A stretch of DNA of 64,000 bases from M3007 sp031398055 (GCA_031398055.1 JANNMS010000119.1:1-64000), one strand, 5' to 3'. Counted from the first letter of the stretch, positions 16,570 to 24,911 are shown. The notes: generated by a model from the letters alone, not told the origin. Made by a program: numbers and translations.

Positions 16570-17235
16570 TCAATTATCATTGATTTTTCCATTCAAAACC
16601 CGCAGGATCCGCGCCGGAAAATTTTGGATAATCCGGTAATCGTGCGTCGCGCAAATCACTGCCGCGCCGTTTTCCTTCGCCAATTTTCGCAGCAAAACGA
16701 GGATATCGTCGCTCGTTTCCGGGTCGAGGTTCCCGGTTGGTTCGTCGGCGATGATCAGTTTTGGGTGATTCAAAAGTGCGCGGGCGATGACCACTCGTTG
16801 CTGCTCGCCGCCCGAAAGTTCGTGGGGTCGGGCGAGCCTTTTTCCTGCCAAATCAACGGCTTTCAGACATTCCGAAACCCGTTTTTCAATTTCCGAAACA
16901 TCCGTCCAGCCCGTGGCTTCGAGGACAAATTTCAAATTTTCAAAAACATCGCGATCGGCCAGCAAATTGAAATCTTGAAAAATGATGCCCAGATTTCGCC
17001 GAAGTAAATGCAAATTTTTCCGGTGCATCGTCCGCAAATCGAACCCCGCCACCTCGCCAAAACCATTGCCGAGCGGCAGTGCACCGTACAAAGTTTTCAG
17101 CAAAGTCGTTTTGCCACTGCCTGTTTTTCCGATCAAATAGGCAAATTCGCCCTCGCCGAGTTCGAGGTTGATTTTTTCTAAAATATGTCTGCCGTCCTGT
17201 TGGAAAATGTCGGCGTTGGTCAGTCGGACAATCAT
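16570..17235 (-). CDS. ftsE: Cell-division ABC ATPase FtsE
   Basis: 221 residues with Walker A GKTGSGKT (about 36-43), Q-loop IIFQDFNLL, ABC signature LSGGEQQR, Walker B LIIADEPT and H-loop ATHD. The short length, the absence of an extra domain, the FQDFNLL Q-loop and the N-L-D-P-E-T-S-DDI stretch are typical of FtsE and its close LolD/MacB relatives. FtsE drives FtsX to activate peptidoglycan hydrolases at the septum. No ftsX is adjacent, as is usual in Bacteroidota, where the two are often unlinked. A LolD-type exporter ATPase is the alternative. Confidence 0.8.
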   Translation of the reverse strand: MIVRLTNADIFQQDGRHILEKINLELGEGEFAYLIGKTGSGKTTLLKTLYGALPLGNGFGEVAGFDLRTMHRKNLHLLRRNLGIIFQDFNLLADRDVFENLKFVLEATGWTDVSEIEKRVSECLKAVDLAGKRLARPHELSGGEQQRVVIARALLNHPKLIIADEPTGNLDPETSDDILVLLRKLAKENGAAVICATHDYRIIQNFPARILRVLNGKINDN

Positions 17236-17310
17236 TTTTTGAGTTTAAAAGTTGAAAAGAGGAGAAAGTTGAAAGGTTTACGGCAAAAAACAAAAACAGT
17301 TCGAGGCAAA

Positions 17311-17340
17311 CATCCCTCATTCCTCGTCCCTCATCCCTCC
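17311..17340. repeat. Pyrimidine-rich dispersed repeat overlapping the dapB 3' end
   Basis: Iterated catccctcattcc units, the second copy of the family at 11120-11150. The dapB stop codon (17317-17319) lies inside the repeat, so the last residues (GGMRDEE) are encoded by it. Confidence 0.5.
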
Positions 17341-18054
17341 AAAAAGCACGTTTTCCATCGAAAAAACGCCCCGTTTTCCAACCAACCACCGCGCCGCGAG
17401 CAACGCCCCAGACGCAAAACCTTTCCGGTTTTTGGCCACATGGCAGATCGTAATTTCATCGATTTCACTCGTCCAGAGGATTTCATGCGTGCCCGGAACG
17501 CCATCTTTTCGCACAGCTTCGATGCTGATTTCGTTTTCGGAAGGCATTTCTGGGTGCAATTTCCAGCCGTTTTTATTTCTGATTTCCTGAAAAATGCCTT
17601 CCGCCAGCGAAACCGCTGTGCCGCTCGGCGCGTCCAATTTTTGGAGATGGTGGATTTCGGTCATCGAAATTCCGTACTCCGGGCGGGTCGACATCAGTTT
17701 AGCCAAATATTTGTTTAAAATAAAAAACAGGTTCACGCCGACCGAAAAATTGGATGCCCAAATCATCGCGCCGCCGTTTTCGAGGCAAAATTTTTGAGCC
17801 GTCGGCAAATCTTTTTGCCAGCCCGTAGTGCCTGAAACCACTGGAATTTTGGCTTCGAGACAACGCATCACATTTTCAAAACCAGATTCCGGGCGCGTAA
17901 ATTCAATGACCACCTCGGCTTGCCGGAGCAAATCGCGGGTCAATTCGTGGGCATTTTTGGAAGTGATTTTCCAGACGATTTCGTCGCCGTTTTCGATGGC
18001 CAGCGATTCGATGGTCTTGCCCATTTTTCCAAAACCGAGGAGTCCAATTTTCAT
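17317..18054 (-). CDS. dapB: 4-hydroxy-tetrahydrodipicolinate reductase DapB
   Basis: 245 residues. It reduces 4-hydroxy-tetrahydrodipicolinate with NAD(P)H in the lysine and meso-diaminopimelate route, feeding peptidoglycan synthesis. The start shows LLGFGKMGK (nucleotide-binding GxGxxG). FTRPE and SGTTGW line the cofactor and substrate sites. TEIHHLQKLDAPSGTA is the catalytic His-His-Lys signature. It is shorter than the E. coli enzyme (273), as is normal for Bacteroidota. The C-terminal FGGMRDEE seems to have been created by repeat insertion at the 3' end. Confidence 0.95.
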   Translation of the reverse strand: MKIGLLGFGKMGKTIESLAIENGDEIVWKITSKNAHELTRDLLRQAEVVIEFTRPESGFENVMRCLEAKIPVVSGTTGWQKDLPTAQKFCLENGGAMIWASNFSVGVNLFFILNKYLAKLMSTRPEYGISMTEIHHLQKLDAPSGTAVSLAEGIFQEIRNKNGWKLHPEMPSENEISIEAVRKDGVPGTHEILWTSEIDEITICHVAKNRKGFASGALLAARWLVGKRGVFSMENVLFGGMRDEE

Positions 18055-18058
18055 AAAA

Positions 18059-18087
18059 GTTCATCGTTTATAGTTCATCGTTCATAG
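18059..18087. repeat. 14-bp tandem repeat between dapB and the nucleoid-protein gene
   Basis: gttcatcgtttata (18059-18072) and gttcatcgttcata (18073-18086) are direct copies differing at one base, followed by a partial third (gttaatca). It fills the 37-nt spacer upstream of dapB. No regulatory role is evident. Confidence 0.5.
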
Positions 18088-18091
18088 TTAA

Positions 18092-19141
18092 TCAAAGTTC
18101 TTCGTCAAAAAATACTTTGTAAAATTTCCGCCCCTTGTCATCGTCGAACCCTTTTTCAATCAAATCCCGCCGCCCGTGGACATAAATATGGAAGTTTTTG
18201 TCCAATTTGATGACCGTTTTGAACACCTTGTTTTCCTTCCGAACGGCCTGCGCGCTGATGTCAAATTGGTCGTCGAGCGGCACCGCGTTGTTTTTTGAAT
18301 ACTCGTCCCGAAAATTTTTGAACGCTTCCTGCTGCTCGACTTCTGGGAAAATTTTTTCGGTAAAATCGTCCACCTGAAATTCCTCGTTGTCCTTAAAATA
18401 ATTGGACGATTTGTAAAGCATCTCGGCTTGGTCGCCGCGGTCGAGGCCAAATTTTCGCGGTGCCTGCTGCGTAATAAATTCACTCGCCACCGACATATAA
18501 TGTCTGGTGTTGAAAAAATTATCCTCGATCGGGCGGATTTGCAGAAAATCGTCTTTCCAAAACGACAATTCACCTTTTTTCGAGACCGTGTCCACCGCGC
18601 AAACCCGGTAGCCTTCGTGCTCGTCCATGTTAAAAATCAGCGCAGCGGTCTCCAATTTTCCCGTCGCGATGCCCTCCAAAACGTTCAGTGCGAACGACTC
18701 TGCCGTTTTTTCAACTTTGAAAAACGAGTCTTTTGAATTGACTTTGAAAATTCCAATCGCCTGCGTCCCCTCGCCGTTGAACAAAATTTCATCAAAAAAA
18801 GCGACAAACAATTCGCCTCCGTTTGCTTTTGGAGCCAGCATGGATTCGTAAAGTTGCGCGGTCAATTTTGCGGTCTCCTCCGTCAAATTTTCGGGGTCGG
18901 CAAAAATGGCCATGCAACGTTGGTACGCTTGGTTTTGACTGACGTCCTCGGCATGGTGAAAAAAGAAAAACTCCTCCGTTTTTTCGAATGGCCGCAAAAA
19001 AGTGGGCAGTAAAATCTCGTGCGCGAAGTCGTGCACCGGCACCAAAGTTTTCGCGGGAATCGACACGCCTTCGTACCGCGATTTATTCCCGACGAAAGTG
19101 ATGGCTAATTTTTGGATGTTTGTGGCTGAAAAATCAAGCAT
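18092..19141 (-). CDS. Nucleoid-associated protein, NdpA/YejK family
   Basis: 349 residues. The sequence fits the 37-kDa nucleoid-associated protein family (NA37, PF04245): an N-terminal LAITFVGNKSRYEGVSIP block, a central ALIFNMDEHEGYRVCAVD strand pair, and the DNFFNTRHYMSVASEFI stretch followed by a charged helical region. A C-terminal IKLDKNFHIYVHGRRDLIEKGFD hairpin resembles the SH3-like end of the family. Such proteins bind the nucleoid, but their exact role is unclear. It is the first gene ahead of dapB on the minus strand, with a 37-nt spacer. Confidence 0.8.
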   Translation of the reverse strand: MLDFSATNIQKLAITFVGNKSRYEGVSIPAKTLVPVHDFAHEILLPTFLRPFEKTEEFFFFHHAEDVSQNQAYQRCMAIFADPENLTEETAKLTAQLYESMLAPKANGGELFVAFFDEILFNGEGTQAIGIFKVNSKDSFFKVEKTAESFALNVLEGIATGKLETAALIFNMDEHEGYRVCAVDTVSKKGELSFWKDDFLQIRPIEDNFFNTRHYMSVASEFITQQAPRKFGLDRGDQAEMLYKSSNYFKDNEEFQVDDFTEKIFPEVEQQEAFKNFRDEYSKNNAVPLDDQFDISAQAVRKENKVFKTVIKLDKNFHIYVHGRRDLIEKGFDDDKGRKFYKVFFDEEL

Positions 19142-19159
19142 GAATTGGTGGTTGGTAAT

Positions 19160-19254
19160 TTTTTGTCATTCAGGAGGAATCCGTCCCTGCCCAGTTTCTC
19201 AATGATTCCACTGCAAAAACAGGGTTGAGACGGATTCCTCCTGAATGACAAAAA
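19160..19254. repeat. 26-bp inverted repeat, 95-nt element
   Basis: Arms 19160-19185 and 19229-19254 are perfect reverse complements (core CATTCAGGAGGAATCCGTC) around a 43-nt centre that also contains ccctg/caggg. It lies in the 201-nt gap between two divergent genes, so it is not placed as a terminator. The terminal inverted repeats and short noncoding middle resemble a miniature element. No flanking target duplication is obvious. Confidence 0.7.
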
Positions 19255-19342
19255 GGCTTAAAAAAATCCGAAAACTCGGTTTACAATCAAATTTAAGGCA
19301 AAAGTAAACCACCATTTTCAAACAAAAGATTTTGTTTTAAAA

Positions 19343-20497
19343 TTGAAAATCGCAATCAACACCAGGTTTTTGCTGCCCGAAAAATTGGAAGGTCTGGGCT
19401 GGTACACCCACGAAATCGTACGGCGGCTCGTCGCGTCGCACCCGGACGACGAGTTCTTTTTTTTGTTCGACCGGCCGTTCGACCCGCAATTTATTTATGG
19501 AAAAAATGTCGTGCCGCTCGTCGTTTCGCCGCCCGCGAGGCATCCAATTTTGTGGTATTTGTGGTTCGAAATGGCCGTGCCGCGTGTTTTGAAAAAGATA
19601 AAACCGGACGTTTTTTTCTCGCCCGATTCATTTTGCAGCCTGAAAACTGACGTGCCGACGGTGATGACTTTGCACGACATCATCCCAATTCATCACCCGG
19701 AGCAGGTGCCTTTTTTTCCACGAATTTTTTACCAAAATTTTTTAAAAAAATATGCCCAACGCGCCGACCGATTGGTGGTGGTTTCAGAATTTGTCAAAAA
19801 CGATGTGGCCGAAACTTTAAAAATCCCGCTCGAAAAAATCACCGTCGCGCCGAACGGTTGCCGCGAAATTTTCTGCCCGATTCCTGAAAATGAAAAAGCT
19901 GCCGTGCGGTCAAAATTTTCTGCAGGCCAGCCTTATTTTTTTTACGCCGGTTCAATTCACCCACGAAAAAACGTGGCGCGGCTGATTTTGGCTTTTGATT
20001 TATTTAAAAATCGGTCAAATTCCGCGATGAAATTATTGATTGGCGGACGGTTTTTGCAAGCCACGCCGGACGTGAAATTGGCTTTTGAAAATGCAAAACA
20101 CCGCGCCGACATCCATTTTTTGGGATATTTAAATGAAAACGACCTTGCAAAATTGACGGCTGCGGCATTTGCCTTGACCTATTTTTCGACCGACGAAGGT
20201 TTTGGTTTGCCCGTTTTGGAAGCGATGAATTGCGACGTGCCGGTTTTGACTTCCTCGGTTTCGAGTTTGCCGGAAGTGGCTGGCGATGCTGCGATTTTGG
20301 CCGACCCATTTTCCGAAAATGAAATGGCGGACGCGATGTTTTCGGTTTTTGAAAATGAAAATTTAAGGAAAAACTTGATTGAAAAGGGTAGGGCGCAGCG
20401 GCAGAAATTCAGTTGGGATTTGGCCGCGGCTCGTGTTTCGGATTTGTTGGATTTGGAGTGCGGAATTTATTCCGCACCAGCGAAATTGGCGGAATAA
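19343..20497 (+). CDS. GT4-family glycosyltransferase
   Basis: 384 residues. KIAINTRFL...GLGWYTHEIV is the N-lobe start of the GT4 group. FYAGSIHPRKNVARLILAF opens the nucleotide-binding C-lobe, and DEGFGLPVLEA supplies the EX7E motif contacting the sugar donor. PNGCREIF and SSLPEVAGDAAI complete the GT-B pattern, close to mannosyltransferases of the WbaZ/MtfB type. The start must be TTG at 19343, because the conserved KIAINTR begins at the next codon. The 3' end is unusual: the last 12 or so residues and the TAA are encoded by a palindromic repeat (20460-20504), so the native C-terminus was probably replaced. Confidence 0.9.
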   Translation: MKIAINTRFLLPEKLEGLGWYTHEIVRRLVASHPDDEFFFLFDRPFDPQFIYGKNVVPLVVSPPARHPILWYLWFEMAVPRVLKKIKPDVFFSPDSFCSLKTDVPTVMTLHDIIPIHHPEQVPFFPRIFYQNFLKKYAQRADRLVVVSEFVKNDVAETLKIPLEKITVAPNGCREIFCPIPENEKAAVRSKFSAGQPYFFYAGSIHPRKNVARLILAFDLFKNRSNSAMKLLIGGRFLQATPDVKLAFENAKHRADIHFLGYLNENDLAKLTAAAFALTYFSTDEGFGLPVLEAMNCDVPVLTSSVSSLPEVAGDAAILADPFSENEMADAMFSVFENENLRKNLIEKGRAQRQKFSWDLAAARVSDLLDLECGIYSAPAKLAE

Positions 20498-20504
20498 ATT
20501 CCGC
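20460..20504. repeat. Paired GCGGAATAAATTCCGC palindromes overlapping a stop codon
   Basis: gcggaatttattccgc (20460-20475) and gcggaataaattccgc (20489-20504) are exact reverse complements, and each is almost self-complementary. The TAA of the glycosyltransferase (20495-20497) is at the centre of the right unit. The pair can fold as one 16-bp stem or as two small hairpins. Confidence 0.75.
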
Positions 20505-20517
20505 CATCCCAAAAAAG

Positions 20518-20551
20518 AAAAAGGCATCGGCGGGGAGCGCGATGCCTTTTT
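20518..20551. terminator. Bidirectional terminator between convergent genes
   Basis: aaaaaggcatcg (20518-20529) pairs with cgatgccttttt (20540-20551) around a 10-nt G-rich loop. A-rich sequence on one side and T-rich on the other serve both the plus-strand glycosyltransferase and the minus-strand DUF433 gene. Confidence 0.85.
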
Positions 20552-20566
20552 TCGACTTTTCTGAGT

Positions 20567-20863
20567 TTAGCGACTTGCGGAAGGCTGGCTGTGCACTCGT
20601 CCGGCCGGTTGTTGGTAGTATGTTCCACTTGGGCCGGAGACCAACGAACGAAGTTGGTCGAGTGTGTAGTTTGCTTTTGCGAGCGACAAAACCTCGTAGG
20701 CTTGGTCGGGTGTTATCGATGGGTACTCACTCAAAAATTCAGGGACGCTGACTCCGATTCTGAGATAATCATAAAATGTCTCGACTCGAACCCGTGTGCC
20801 ACTGAAAACCGGCGCTCCATCTTGAATTTCGGGGCTAACTGTAATTGAACTGATGTGTGTCAT
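20567..20863 (-). CDS. DUF433 domain protein (antitoxin-like)
   Basis: 98 residues. SPEIQDGAPVFSGTRVRVETFYDYLRIGVSVPEFLSEYPSITPDQAYEVL is condensed here to its landmarks: G-x-P-x-x-x-G-T-R-V, then a helical turn and the Y-P-x-I-x-x-x-Q motif. DUF433 proteins have a helix-turn-helix-like fold and often pair with a PIN-like DUF5615 toxin in VapBC-type modules. No toxin partner is beside it, so it is an orphan. The C-terminal tail (GPSGTYYQQPAGRVHS) looks disordered. A gttagctaac palindrome lies 71 nt upstream at 20934-20943 and could be an autoregulatory site (inference). Confidence 0.8.
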   Translation of the reverse strand: MTHISSITVSPEIQDGAPVFSGTRVRVETFYDYLRIGVSVPEFLSEYPSITPDQAYEVLSLAKANYTLDQLRSLVSGPSGTYYQQPAGRVHSQPSASR

Positions 20864-20998
20864 CCGGTGCTGTTTAAAAATTTACAAAGTTGAATCACCG
20901 GGAATTATACAAATGGATTAATTGAGCCGCTAAGTTAGCTAACACGTTGATTATCAAAAATTTTTACAAAGAAATTTTACTAAAAAGTAATTTTCGGG

Positions 20999-22087
20999 TC
21001 AGGTAAATTTCTCGCCAAAACGGGTTTTGACCTTGCCGGTCAAGGATTTGATTTCTTGCTCTTTCGATTTTGGCCAAATCAAAAGCACGTCGCCGTCGTC
21101 CACGATGATGAAATTTTCGAGGCCGTTCAAAACCACGATTTTTCCCTTCGGCACTCGAATCAGGCAGTTTTCGACGTTTTCCAACAGGATGTTTTCGCCG
21201 TGCAAAACGTTCGCCGATTCGTCTTTTGGACATTCTTCAAAAAGGCTTGCCCACGTCCCCAAGTCTGACCAACCAAACTCGGCGGGAATCGTGAACACGT
21301 TTTTTGCCTTTTCCAAAATGGCAAAATCCACCGAAATATTGGGCGTGGTCGGGTAGTTTTTGTTGATAAATTTCTGTTCGCCGGGCTGGTTGTAGAATTT
21401 TTTGCCTTTTTCCAAAATCGAAAAAATCTCCGGTGCGAGTTTTTGGTAAGCCGACAAAACGGTTTTTGCACGCCAAATGAAAATGCCCGCGTTCCACAAA
21501 TATTCGCCGCTGTCGACAAATTTTTGGGCGGTTTCGAGGTTCGGTTTTTCGGCAAACCGTTCGACGCGGTGCACGTTTTCGGTCGTTTTTTCACCAAATT
21601 GAATGTATCCGTAACCCGTGTCGGGCCGCGAGGGCTGCAATCCGAGGGTGACGAGCGCGTCGTTTTCCGCCGAAAAATCCAATGCCTGCTGGATTTTTTT
21701 CCGAAAAATATCTTCTTTCAAAACGATGTGGTCGCTCGGCGCGACGACAAAATTGGCTTCCGGGTCGAGCGCGGCCAATTTGAAAGCCGTCCATGCGATG
21801 CACGGGGCGGTGTTGTTTCGGCTCGGTTCGCAGAGGATTTGATTGTCGGAAATTTCTGGGATGTGCTGTTTGACCAATTTTTTGTACGCCGAATTGGTCA
21901 CGATGAAAATATTTTCCGCCGGACAAATCGGTAAAAACCGCTCAAAAGTGAGCCGCAACAAACTTTTCCCGACGTTCAACATGTCCAAAAACTGTTTTGG
22001 CCGGGCTTCTCGACTGCCCGGCCAAAACCGACTGCCGACTCCGCCGGCCATGATTGCAACGTAATTGTGCTGATTCGTTTTCTTCAC
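20999..22087 (-). CDS. manC: Mannose-1-phosphate guanylyltransferase
   Basis: 362 residues. It makes GDP-mannose from GTP and mannose 1-phosphate. IMAGGVGSRFWPGSREARPKQF is represented by its landmarks GGVGSRFWP and PKQF (nucleotidyl-transfer signature). APSDH holds the metal-binding Asp. FAEKPN and YLWNAGIF bind the sugar phosphate. The protein ends after a short beta-helix, with no phosphomannose isomerase domain, so it is the monofunctional type. The start is GTG at 22087, directly preceding KKTNQHNY. The product feeds gmd and fcl just downstream, separated from them by the nuclease-like gene. No phosphomannomutase gene is present. Confidence 0.93.
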   Translation of the reverse strand: MKKTNQHNYVAIMAGGVGSRFWPGSREARPKQFLDMLNVGKSLLRLTFERFLPICPAENIFIVTNSAYKKLVKQHIPEISDNQILCEPSRNNTAPCIAWTAFKLAALDPEANFVVAPSDHIVLKEDIFRKKIQQALDFSAENDALVTLGLQPSRPDTGYGYIQFGEKTTENVHRVERFAEKPNLETAQKFVDSGEYLWNAGIFIWRAKTVLSAYQKLAPEIFSILEKGKKFYNQPGEQKFINKNYPTTPNISVDFAILEKAKNVFTIPAEFGWSDLGTWASLFEECPKDESANVLHGENILLENVENCLIRVPKGKIVVLNGLENFIIVDDGDVLLIWPKSKEQEIKSLTGKVKTRFGEKFT

Positions 22088-22100
22088 GAGATGGATTTGA

Positions 22101-22799
22101 TTAAATTTTGGGGGTGATTTCGTTGAAATTGATGATGTCCATGAATTCCCATTCTCGGTAAATCATTGAATAAATGCCATTTTTCGTGGCTTCGGCCAAT
22201 ACTTTTCCATGGATATTGATGCTTGCGATTATCAAAACTGGGGTCAAATGCGCGTATTCAGGAAACAATTTGACCAATTTTTCAATTTGGAGCGGCATTT
22301 CTTTTAAATAGTCCGAATTTGGAGTGCTTTTTACTTCAATCAAGAAAACCTTGGTAGATGAAGTTGCTACGATATCAAATTCGCCTTGCAGATTTTGTGC
22401 AGAATCTTTTTTGTTGATTTTCGAGCCAAGAAAAATAAGTGGTTCGCTAAAATATTTTTGCAAAACAGGCCGGGCAGCGGGCAATACTAGGTCTTCAATC
22501 AAAGTGCCCATTTTGTTGGCCAGTTCGCCCCATTTTTTATTCATGTCCTTGGTGTTTTTGTCCAAGGATTCTTTTAGTTTTTGGGTGTCGGCTTCGATGT
22601 TTGTTTTGAAATCTTTCATTTCAATTTTGAAACCAGACATTTCATTTTTGAAATTCAACATTTCTTGGCTTAAATGACTGACATTTTTAGACATGACAGA
22701 CAATTCCTTTTCGGTTCGACGGTGGCTCTCGTCGCTCGATTTGATGAAAGAAGCCAAAACTTCCTCTAAATTGGTGACTCTTTTTTCCAAAACATCCAT
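22101..22799 (-). CDS. Coiled-coil plus PD-(D/E)XK nuclease-like protein
   Basis: 232 residues. Residues 1-95 form a heptad-type coiled coil (NVSHLSQEMLNFKNEM and similar repeats rich in Lys, Glu and Asn). The C-terminal part has GEFDIVATSSTKVFLIEVKS, where D and E-x-K form the metal site of the PD-(D/E)XK fold, followed by a helix with LKEMPLQIEKLVKLFPEY. This architecture is the DUF3782-like family of Bacteroidota and Cyanobacteria, of unknown role. It is 13 nt upstream of manC and on the same strand as the fucose genes, but has nothing obvious to do with them. Confidence 0.7.
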   Translation of the reverse strand: MDVLEKRVTNLEEVLASFIKSSDESHRRTEKELSVMSKNVSHLSQEMLNFKNEMSGFKIEMKDFKTNIEADTQKLKESLDKNTKDMNKKWGELANKMGTLIEDLVLPAARPVLQKYFSEPLIFLGSKINKKDSAQNLQGEFDIVATSSTKVFLIEVKSTPNSDYLKEMPLQIEKLVKLFPEYAHLTPVLIIASINIHGKVLAEATKNGIYSMIYREWEFMDIINFNEITPKI

Positions 22800-22866
22800 G
22801 TTTCTCGATTTATAGTTTTGATTGTAAAATTTTTAATGCCCAAAAGTAGGTAGGCAATTTCAAACA

Positions 22867-23802
22867 TCAAAACCAATCTTCCTGTTCCAAACCTGCATAA
22901 ACCGAACGAATCCCTTCCTCCAAACCAATCTTCGCCCGCCACCCAAAACTATGTAACTTGCTGACATCCATCAGTTTACGCGGCGTGCCGTCAGGTTTTG
23001 AAAGGTCGTGCAAAATTTGGCCATGAAATCCAACCACCTTTTTTACCAAGTTTGTCAGTTCCAAAATCGACAAATCCTCGCCAACCCCGATGTTCACCAA
23101 ACCCGGCTCGTCGTAATTTTCCATCAGAAAAAAACAGGCATCCGCGAGGTCGTCAACGTGCAAAAATTCGCGGCGCGGGCTGCCCGTCCCCCAAATTGTC
23201 ACCGCTGGAAGTTTCGATTTTTTGGCTTCGTGCAAACGCCGAATCAACGCGGGCAGGACGTGCGAATTTTGCGGATGATAATTGTCGTTCGGGCCGTACA
23301 AATTTGTGGGCATCACCGAAACAAAATTGCAGCCATATTGACTTCGATAAGCATCGCAAAGTTTTATTCCTGCAATTTTTGCAATGGCATACGGTTCGTT
23401 TGTTGGTTCAAGCGTTCCGGTGAGCAAAGATTCTTCGCGCAACGGCTGTTCTGCAAATTTTGGATAAATGCACGACGAGCCCAAAAACATCAATTTTTTA
23501 ACTCCCGCCAGCCACGACGAATGGATGACATTGGCCTCAATCATCAAATTTTCGTACAAAAACTCGGCGCGAAAAGTATCGTTTGCCAAAATACCGCCGA
23601 CTTTGGCTGCCGCCAAAAAAACGTAATCCGGTTTTTCGGTGTGGAAAAATTGCTCGACCTCGGTTTGCCGCCGCAAATCCAGTTCGGTCGAAGTTTTCAA
23701 TAAAAAATTGGAGAAACCAGCGGCCTGCAATTTTCTCAAAATGGCCGAACCGACCATGCCTCGATGTCCGGCGATGTATATTTTGGAGGATTTTTCCATC
23801 AT
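22867..23802 (-). CDS. fcl: GDP-L-fucose synthase
   Basis: 311 residues. An NADPH-dependent 3,5-epimerase/4-reductase that converts GDP-4-keto-6-deoxy-mannose to GDP-L-fucose. YIAGHRGMVGSAI is the Rossmann GxxGxxG, FLGSSCIYP holds the catalytic Ser, and YAIAKIAG holds the YxxxK. The NLYGPNDNYHP stretch and the conserved Cys-Tyr-Pro and His positions are those of the family. ATG at 23802 overlaps the end of gmd by four bases (ATGA), so the two are translationally coupled. Confidence 0.95.
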   Translation of the reverse strand: MMEKSSKIYIAGHRGMVGSAILRKLQAAGFSNFLLKTSTELDLRRQTEVEQFFHTEKPDYVFLAAAKVGGILANDTFRAEFLYENLMIEANVIHSSWLAGVKKLMFLGSSCIYPKFAEQPLREESLLTGTLEPTNEPYAIAKIAGIKLCDAYRSQYGCNFVSVMPTNLYGPNDNYHPQNSHVLPALIRRLHEAKKSKLPAVTIWGTGSPRREFLHVDDLADACFFLMENYDEPGLVNIGVGEDLSILELTNLVKKVVGFHGQILHDLSKPDGTPRKLMDVSKLHSFGWRAKIGLEEGIRSVYAGLEQEDWF

Positions 23803-24911
23803 TCAAATTTTTTCAAAATATCAAACCCGCCGTCTTTCAAAAACTTCTCTTTTTTAAATAAATTCAAATCGGACGCGACCATTTCTTTCACCAGTTCGTC
23901 GAGCGAATGTTTGGCCTGCCAACCGAGTTTCTGTTTTGCTTTTGTCGGGTCGCCAATCAAAAGTTCAACCTCCGCCGGGCGAAAATATCGAGGGTCAACG
24001 GCAATAACGGTTTGGCCTATTTTTAATGAAAAATCTGAGTTTTCTGTTGATTTTACGATTCCTGTTTCCTCTTTTCCCGAATTTTTAAATTCCAATTCTA
24101 CCCCAATTTCCCGAAAAGCCATCCGGCAAAAATCTCGGATCGAAGTCGTTTTTCCGGTGGCGATGACAAAATCTTCGGGTTCATTTTGTTGCAACATCAG
24201 CCACATCGCCTCGCAGTAATCTTTTGCGTGTCCCCAATCTCGTTGGGCATCCAAATTTCCGAGGTGAATTTTTTCCTGCAAACCCAAAGCAATCGCCGCC
24301 ACGCCCCGCGTAATTTTTCGAGTTACAAAAGTTTCGCCGCGAATTGGGCTTTCGTGGTTGAACAAAATGCCGTTGCAGGCAAACATTTTATAAGACTCCC
24401 GGTAATTTACGGTAATCCAATAAGCATACAATTTCGCAACGCCGTACGGCGAACGCGGATAAAACGGCGTGGTTTCAGACTGCGGAACTTCTTGCACCAA
24501 ACCATACAATTCCGAAGTCGAGGCTTGGTAAAACTTGGTTTTTTCTGTTAAATTTAATAGTCTTATCGCCTCTAATATTCGCAGCGCACCAATTGCATCT
24601 GCATTTGCAGTGTACTCCGGCGTTTCAAAACTAACTTGGACATGGCTTTGCGCCCCCAAATTGTATATTTCATCGGGCTGCACTTGTTGTATAATTCTTA
24701 TGATGTTTGTTGAATCCGTTAAATCACCATAATGTAAGATAAAATTACGGTGTTCAATATGCGGGTCTTGATATAAATGGTCTATCCGTTCAGTATTGAA
24801 CAAAGAACTGCGGCGTTTAATGCCATGTACGACATAGCCTTTTTTCAAAAGAAAATCGGCCAAATATGCCCCGTCTTGGCCGGTTATTCCTGTAATTAAA
24901 GCAACTTTCAT
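23799..24911 (-). CDS. gmd: GDP-mannose 4,6-dehydratase
   Basis: 370 residues from the ATG at 24911 (MKVALITGITGQDG). It dehydrates GDP-D-mannose to GDP-4-keto-6-deoxy-mannose using bound NADP. ITGITGQDGAYLADFLL is the cofactor-binding loop, STSELYG carries the catalytic Thr/Ser, and RSPYGVAKLYAYW the YxxxK. DPRYFRPAEVELL is a family hallmark near the C-terminus. An upstream in-frame ATG at 24956 would add 15 residues coded by low-complexity AT-rich sequence, so it is not used. Together with fcl and manC it forms the GDP-fucose branch. Confidence 0.95.
   Translation of the reverse strand: MKVALITGITGQDGAYLADFLLKKGYVVHGIKRRSSLFNTERIDHLYQDPHIEHRNFILHYGDLTDSTNIIRIIQQVQPDEIYNLGAQSHVQVSFETPEYTANADAIGALRILEAIRLLNLTEKTKFYQASTSELYGLVQEVPQSETTPFYPRSPYGVAKLYAYWITVNYRESYKMFACNGILFNHESPIRGETFVTRKITRGVAAIALGLQEKIHLGNLDAQRDWGHAKDYCEAMWLMLQQNEPEDFVIATGKTTSIRDFCRMAFREIGVELEFKNSGKEETGIVKSTENSDFSLKIGQTVIAVDPRYFRPAEVELLIGDPTKAKQKLGWQAKHSLDELVKEMVASDLNLFKKEKFLKDGGFDILKKFE

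Noticed and set aside
20864..20998. tRNA or small RNA between DUF433 and manC
   Set aside because: No cloverleaf or terminator-linked structure. Only a 10-bp palindrome is seen.
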